From an uncultured Oscillospiraceae bacterium (lineage in GTDB: Bacteria > Bacillota_A > Clostridia > Oscillospirales > Oscillospiraceae), in contig CAAEDK010000227.1 of NCBI GenBank assembly GCA_900754605.1, positions 1-17,652 on the forward strand: a stretch of DNA of 17,652 bases, given 5' to 3'. The position numbers were made by a program, and so were the translations under genes. A model generated the notes under the pieces. That model did no database searches. It was given only the letters and a program-made list of their open reading frames with translations, and was not told the origin of the DNA. Positions 13,936-17,652 of this stretch are shown here, piece by piece; positions within the stretch are counted from its first letter, which is position 1, and each line of letters begins with the position of its first letter.

Positions 13936-13977
13936 GTAAAAAATGCTGTTGAATTTTACAGCAGATCGAGGTATACT
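13936..13977 (+). promoter_or_regulatory. Toxin-antitoxin promoter with interlocked inverted repeats
   Basis: TTGAAT (13949-13954) and TATACT (13972-13977) are separated by 17 bp, a good sigma-A promoter 25 bp before the antitoxin start. Two inverted repeats interlock over the -35: GTAAAA (13936-13941) with TTTTAC (13954-13959), and TGCTGT (13944-13949) with ACAGCA (13958-13963). They are good candidates for operators bound by the antitoxin in autoregulation, as is usual for Phd/YefM systems. Confidence 0.68.
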
Positions 13978-14002
13978 AAGGGCAAGAAAGGGGCTGAATA
14001 CC

Positions 14003-14257
14003 ATGCCGAACATCAAACCCATCTCTGATCTGCGTAATTACACGGAGGTTCTGCATGACGTGGCAGTTGGCGCTCCGGTTTTTCTGACGAAGAATGGCCG
14101 GGGCCGCTACGCCATCGTGGACATGCAGGACTATGAGCGGACACAGGCCACCCTCCGGCTGATGAACGAGCTGGCCAAGGGCCGCAAGTCCGGGGAGGAA
14201 AAGGGCTGGTTGACGCTGGAGGCCGTAGAAAAACATCTCGGAATCGCAGATGAATAA
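14003..14257 (+). CDS. Phd/YefM-family antitoxin
   Basis: An 84-aa protein from the ATG at 14003, with AAAGGGG at 13987-13993. An in-frame upstream start at 13943 would overlap the promoter and is rejected. The N-terminus (IKPISDLRNYTEVLHDVAVGAPVFLTKNGRGRYAIVDMQDYER) is the typical Phd/YefM DNA-binding domain with the two-strand turn before NGR. The C-terminal 35 residues are the toxin-neutralising tail. It overlaps the toxin gene by 8 bp and probably represses its own promoter together with the toxin. It serves to stabilise the mobile element in the population. Confidence 0.92.
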   Translation: MPNIKPISDLRNYTEVLHDVAVGAPVFLTKNGRGRYAIVDMQDYERTQATLRLMNELAKGRKSGEEKGWLTLEAVEKHLGIADE

Positions 14258-14585
14258 CCTGCATTTATCCGACGAGGCGCAGGCTGATTTGGACGGGATC
14301 AAGTCCTATATCGCAAAGAATTTGGAAAATCCCAGCGCAGCGATCTCCACGGTACGGAACATCACAAAGGACATCCGCAGATTGCGGGAGCACAGTCTGA
14401 TTGGCGCGTCCCTGTCCTCGATTGCCGATGTCGAGAGTGACTATCGTTTCCTGGTGACCGGCAGTTACCTCACTTTTTACCGAGTTCTTGACAACGATGT
14501 CTATGTGGATCGTGTGCTCTACGGCCGCCGGGATTATCTTCGCATCCTCTTTGGAGATGTGCAGGACGACGAAACAAACGAATAG
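14250..14585 (+). CDS. RelE/ParE-family toxin
   Basis: A 111-aa protein overlapping the antitoxin by 8 bp. Features of the RelE/ParE fold are visible: a helical N-terminal half with HLSDEAQADLDGIKSYIAKNLENP, a central RRLREHSLIGASL, then strands YRFLVTGSYLTFYRVLDNDVYVDRVLYGRRDYLRILF. The last segment resembles the conserved RVLYGRRDY end of the superfamily. RelE toxins cut mRNA on the ribosome whereas ParE toxins poison DNA gyrase; the sequence alone does not decide which. The unit ends in an intrinsic terminator 40 bp after the stop. Confidence 0.9.
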   Translation: MNNLHLSDEAQADLDGIKSYIAKNLENPSAAISTVRNITKDIRRLREHSLIGASLSSIADVESDYRFLVTGSYLTFYRVLDNDVYVDRVLYGRRDYLRILFGDVQDDETNE

Positions 14586-14624
14586 AGACAATCTTCTCCA
14601 TAGGGAGAAACGATTTGTCACCGG

Positions 14625-14654
14625 AACCGTCTGCAGAGATGCAGGCGGTTTTTT
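14625..14654 (+). terminator. Intrinsic terminator of the toxin-antitoxin operon
   Basis: AACCGTCTGCA (14625-14635) pairs with TGCAGGCGGTT (14640-14650) around GAGA, with one G-U pair, followed by a T-run to 14654. It is a textbook rightward terminator. Confidence 0.85.
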
Positions 14655-14801
14655 CTATGGCAGGCATATCAAAATCTGGACCGCAATACAAAGATAAAAT
14701 CCTGCCCGCAGATGATAACTTTCTGAAAATAGTTGCAGTTGGGGGTAGCTATTGGAAGGAAGTTCGGGTATTGTGTGTTGCTGACAAAGGAGGCGGCACA
14801 C

Positions 14802-15104
14802 ATGCGCGACACACTGGAAAATCTGTACTTTGGAAACATCACCCCCAATGATCAAATTGTCAAATCGGGGACTGCCCTGAAAAAGGCTATGGAACAGTCA
14901 GCAGAGTGCGAGGAGAAACTCACCGCCCTGCTGGAGGACAAAGAAAAAGCGCTGCTGCTCCGGCTCATCAACGCAGAGAATGAGATCGGCAGCACCATGG
15001 CCCTGGAGAACTTCATCCTGGGTTTCCGGCTGGGAGTGCGCATGATCCTGGAGGCCCTGGACGAGGACGACGGCAGTCTGATCGACCCAAACAAGGAGGG
15101 ATAG
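14802..15104 (+). CDS. DUF6809-like small protein
   Basis: A 100-aa protein from the ATG at 14802, with AAAGGAGG at 14786-14793; an earlier in-frame start at 14733 adds 23 residues unlike the family. It begins MRDTLENLYFGNITPND, has a charged helical middle, and ends with ENFILGFRLGVRMILEALDEDD. This beginning and the FxLGFRLGxR motif match my memory of DUF6809, a small helical family very often placed just before integrases in Clostridia mobile elements. The function is unknown. Only 3 bp separate it from the first integrase, whose ribosome binding site AAGGAGGG lies in its last codons, so the two are coupled. Confidence 0.82.
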   Translation: MRDTLENLYFGNITPNDQIVKSGTALKKAMEQSAECEEKLTALLEDKEKALLLRLINAENEIGSTMALENFILGFRLGVRMILEALDEDDGSLIDPNKEG

Positions 15105-15107
15105 CCT

Positions 15108-16316
15108 ATGGCAAAACGCAGGCCGTCCGGTGACGGCATGGTCCGAAAACGGGAGGACGGCCGCTGGGAGGGCCGCATCGTGGTGGGCCACAAACAAAAC
15201 GGCGAGCCCATCTTCCGGTATGTACTGGCCAAAAACCAGAAGGAACTGCTGGACAAGCTCCACCGGGACCTGGAGGCCTTTCAGGATGTGGAGCTCACCG
15301 AGGACAGCCGCATGACCCTGGGAGAGTGGCTGGAGCGGTGGATGGAGGACTACGGCGCGGCCACCCTGCGGCCCAACACCCTCCGCAGCTACGAGCAGTT
15401 CATCCGGTGCTACATCAAGCCCTATCTGGGGGACAAGATCGTCTCCCGGGTGACCCGTATGGACATCCAGAAGCTATACCGGAAGCTGAAACACGAGGGC
15501 CGTGTCCATGAACACCCGGAATACGGGCACGAGCTGTCGGACACCATGGTGCTCCGCATCCACGCCATGCTCCACCGGTGTTTGAAGGACGCGGAGGCGG
15601 CCCATGTGATCGCCCGAAACCCCACCGACGGGGCCGCGGTGCCCAAGGCCAACCATCGTCCCAAACAGATCCTCACAAAGGAGCAGATGGACATCTTCCT
15701 GGCGGCGGTGGACCGCAACGAGATCTGGCGTGACTTCTTCTACACGGAGCTGACCACCGGTCTCCGTCGGGGCGAGATCTGCGGCCTCATGTGGCAGGAC
15801 TTCGACGAGAAGGCCGGGACGCTGAAGATCCTTCGGTCCGTGAATGTCCCCAAGGCCGGGGAGCTGGAGATCGGCGAGACGAAGACCAGCCAAGGGCGGC
15901 GGACCATCCGCCTGCCGCCCAGCACCGTCCAGCGGCTGAAGGAGCGGAGGAAGCACGCCGTCAGTCAGTGGATCTTCCCGGAACCGCTGGCTCCGGAGAA
16001 ACCGGTGCGGCCCAGTGCCGCCTACTACTGGATGAAGCGGATCTTAAGAGAGGCAGGGCTTCCTGCGATCCGATTTCACGATTTAAGGCATACCTTTGCC
16101 ACCCACGCCCTCACCAGCGGCGTGGACGCCAAGACCTTGTCCGGCATCCTGGGCCACACCAACGCCAGCTTCACCCTGGACACCTACACCCATGTGACGC
16201 CGGATATGCAGCAGGAGGCCAGCCACATCGTGGGCGGCTTTCTGGAAAATCTCCTGGGGAAAGACCTGAAACCGTGGCAGAGAGACAGGCCGGAAGGAGG
16301 TGCCCGCCATGGGTAA
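15108..16316 (+). CDS. Tyrosine recombinase (integrase) 1
   Basis: A 402-aa site-specific integrase. Residues about 1-50 form an arm-type DNA-binding domain (GDGMVRKREDGRWEGRIVV), 65-185 a SAM-like core-binding domain, and 195-380 the catalytic domain. The active site is complete: Arg220 (GLRRGE), His324 and Arg327 (FHDLRHTFAT), His350 (LGHTN) and nucleophile Tyr360 (DTYTHV). The enzyme would cut and rejoin attachment sites to insert or excise the element. It is translated with the upstream DUF6809-like gene and overlaps the second integrase by 8 bp. The small HTH protein at 10269 is a possible excisionase partner. Confidence 0.96.
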   Translation: MAKRRPSGDGMVRKREDGRWEGRIVVGHKQNGEPIFRYVLAKNQKELLDKLHRDLEAFQDVELTEDSRMTLGEWLERWMEDYGAATLRPNTLRSYEQFIRCYIKPYLGDKIVSRVTRMDIQKLYRKLKHEGRVHEHPEYGHELSDTMVLRIHAMLHRCLKDAEAAHVIARNPTDGAAVPKANHRPKQILTKEQMDIFLAAVDRNEIWRDFFYTELTTGLRRGEICGLMWQDFDEKAGTLKILRSVNVPKAGELEIGETKTSQGRRTIRLPPSTVQRLKERRKHAVSQWIFPEPLAPEKPVRPSAAYYWMKRILREAGLPAIRFHDLRHTFATHALTSGVDAKTLSGILGHTNASFTLDTYTHVTPDMQQEASHIVGGFLENLLGKDLKPWQRDRPEGGARHG

Positions 16317-17652
16317 GCGGCGGAAAAAGGGCGAGGGCTCCGTCCGCCAGCGGAAAGACGGCCGCTGGGAGGGCCGGGTGGTCATCGGCTACGACGAGAA
16401 GGGCCTGCCCAGGACAAAGAACGTCCTGGCTAAGACGAAACGGGAGTGTCAGGAAAAACTGAAGCAGCTCCGGGAGACGGTAACCGGCTCCAAAACGGAG
16501 AAGGTCCGGCCGGAGATGCCCTTCGGGGAGTGGCTGGACTTCTGGTACCAGAACTATGTGAAGCCCCAGATCCGTCCCACCACCCAGGCCAACTATGAGG
16601 CGAAGATCTATCAGCATATCATCCCGGAGCTGGGGAAGATCCCCTTGAACCAGCTGGCCCAGAAGGACCTCCAGCAGTTCTATGCCCGGATGAAGACGGG
16701 CGGGCGGCTCATCCGCACGGAGCAGTTCGGCAAGGGGCTGTCCGACTCCATGGTGCGCGGCCTTCACGCCGCCTGCCGGTCCGCGCTGGAGAAGGCGGTG
16801 CAGGAGGGGCTCATCCGCACCAACCCGGCGGTGGGCTGCAAGCTGCCGCCCAAGCGGGGCCGGGAGATGCAGGTATTGGGCCGGGAGGAGCTCCAGCGGT
16901 TCCTCATCCAGGCCCAGGCAGAAGGTTATTTCGAACTGTTTCTTCTGGACTTATGCACCGGCCTGCGGCGGGGCGAACTGCTGGCCCTCCAGTGGGACGA
17001 CCTGGACTTCAGGACCGGGGCCCTGACCGTGAACAAGCAGGTCTACGAGGTGAAGGGGCGGCTCCAGGTGAGCATCCCCAAAACCCGCGCCTCCATCCGC
17101 AGGCTGGTCCTGCCACCCGGCGTGGTGGAGGTGCTGCGGGCGTATCGGGAGACGGTGGACTCCCGATGGATGTTCCCCTCCCCGGTCAAAGAGGACGTGC
17201 CCATGACGCCGGGAGCGGTGCGACGGCGTCTCCAGATCATTCTGGAGCGGGCCGGGTGTAAGAGAATCAGATTTCACGATTTACGCCACACCTTTGCCAC
17301 CCTGTCCCTGGAGAGCGGCATGGATGTGAAGACCCTCTCCGCCATGCTGGGCCATGTGTCGGCGGCCACCACCCTGGACATCTACACCCACGTCACCGGG
17401 GATATGCAGAGCGAGGCGGCGGCCAAGATCGACCGGGGGCTGGGCAACGAGATACAGGAGGAATCCGTTCAAGCAGAACAGGACTTGGCTGCGAACTTCC
17501 AGCCAGTGCTGAGAAAGACCCGGAAGCCCGGCACCGGGTGCATCTCTCAAATCAATGACCACCTGTTTGAGGGGCGCTACTCCCCCACCTGGCCGGACGG
17601 CACCAAACACTCCAAATGCGTCTACGCCCACACCCGAGAGGAGTGTGAGGCA
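16309..17652 (+). CDS. Tyrosine recombinase (integrase) 2, 3' end outside window
   Basis: The frame stays open from the ATG at 16309 (AAGGAGG at 16294-16300) to the right edge, giving 448 residues without a stop. It parallels integrase 1: an arm-type domain (KGEGSVRQRKDGRWEGRVV), a core-binding domain, and a complete active site with Arg220, His323 and Arg326 (FHDLRHT), His349 (GHVSAA) and Tyr359 (DIYTHV). The alignment to integrase 1 is clear along the whole length, so the two arose by duplication. After the catalytic domain comes a linker, then about 40 residues that resemble the arm-type domain again (GTGCISQINDHLFEGRY, then VYAHTREECEA). The true C-terminus is not visible. Confidence 0.95.
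   Translation, partial: MGKRRKKGEGSVRQRKDGRWEGRVVIGYDEKGLPRTKNVLAKTKRECQEKLKQLRETVTGSKTEKVRPEMPFGEWLDFWYQNYVKPQIRPTTQANYEAKIYQHIIPELGKIPLNQLAQKDLQQFYARMKTGGRLIRTEQFGKGLSDSMVRGLHAACRSALEKAVQEGLIRTNPAVGCKLPPKRGREMQVLGREELQRFLIQAQAEGYFELFLLDLCTGLRRGELLALQWDDLDFRTGALTVNKQVYEVKGRLQVSIPKTRASIRRLVLPPGVVEVLRAYRETVDSRWMFPSPVKEDVPMTPGAVRRRLQIILERAGCKRIRFHDLRHTFATLSLESGMDVKTLSAMLGHVSAATTLDIYTHVTGDMQSEAAAKIDRGLGNEIQEESVQAEQDLAANFQPVLRKTRKPGTGCISQINDHLFEGRYSPTWPDGTKHSKCVYAHTREECEA

Larger units (their letters stand above)
8788..17652. mobile_element. Integrative mobilisable element (right end outside window)
   Basis: This GC-rich block groups an excisionase-type HTH protein, a MobC-like protein, a MobP3-type relaxase, a toxin-antitoxin pair and two tyrosine recombinases. 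It has no type IV secretion genes, so it is more likely mobilisable than self-transmissible, unless conjugation genes lie beyond the right edge. The left end is not defined: the hairpin at 8737-8762 and the leftward gene are used here only as a practical limit. No att repeat could be found because the right end is missing. The SGNH, rhodanese, Nudix and restriction genes could be cargo of the same element or neighbouring genome. Confidence 0.65.

Noticed and set aside
15108..17652. Recombinase-in-trio (RIT) element
   Set aside because: Only two recombinases are visible, and they are close paralogues of the ICE-integrase type rather than three distinct members; the right edge prevents a final check.
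1..17652. CRISPR array, tRNA or rRNA genes
   Set aside because: No regularly spaced direct repeats and no tRNA-like or rRNA stretches were seen on either strand by eye.

Overview
The window looks like an accessory region from a gut-type member of the Clostridia (Oscillospiraceae/Lachnospiraceae-like). This is inferred from Gram-positive style ribosome binding sites, from mobilisation and integrase genes of types common in those genomes, and from small families resembling DUF6076 and DUF6809 (named from memory, not searched). No 16S or housekeeping marker is present, so the organism call is an inference.

Bases 1-7251 are visibly AT-rich and hold one tight rightward operon: the C-terminal part of a Z1-domain helicase, a GHKL (MORC/MutL-like) ATPase, an unrecognised 315-aa protein, a 248-aa DUF6339-like protein, a PD-(D/E)XK nuclease-fold protein (DUF4420-like), and a C5-cytosine DNA methyltransferase with an extra C-terminal winged helix. 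This fits the MORC/Z1 class of predicted restriction-modification systems described by Iyer, Abhiman and Aravind. The methyltransferase would mark self DNA; the ATPase, Z1 helicase and nuclease would act on unmarked DNA. The operon promoter lies off the left edge.

Bases 7305-8668 are more GC-rich and hold a MutT-like Nudix hydrolase, a small SGNH hydrolase and a rhodanese lipoprotein, the last two overlapping by 4 bp. A strong hairpin at 8737-8762 separates them from the next unit.

Bases 8788-17652 are a GC-rich integrative mobilisable element. A leftward DUF6076-like gene with a cysteine quartet faces away from a rightward set: a structured leader with a possible 43-aa ORF, an excisionase-type HTH protein, a winged-helix protein, an unknown 123-aa protein, a 416-bp hairpin-rich non-coding region (probable oriT), a MobC-like accessory protein, and a MobP3-type relaxase carrying Sel1 repeats. 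A Phd/YefM-RelE/ParE toxin-antitoxin pair with its own promoter and terminator follows. Then come a DUF6809-like gene and two overlapping tyrosine recombinases, the second cut by the right edge.

The most interesting signals are non-coding: (1) the single good promoter between the divergent units is flanked by a 13-bp inverted repeat (12 of 13 matching), so it could be an invertible switch or a paired operator; (2) the leader of the HTH operon has an anti-Shine-Dalgarno segment with two mutually exclusive pairing partners; (3) two consecutive hairpins upstream of mobC have different stems but the same 11-nt loop sequence.
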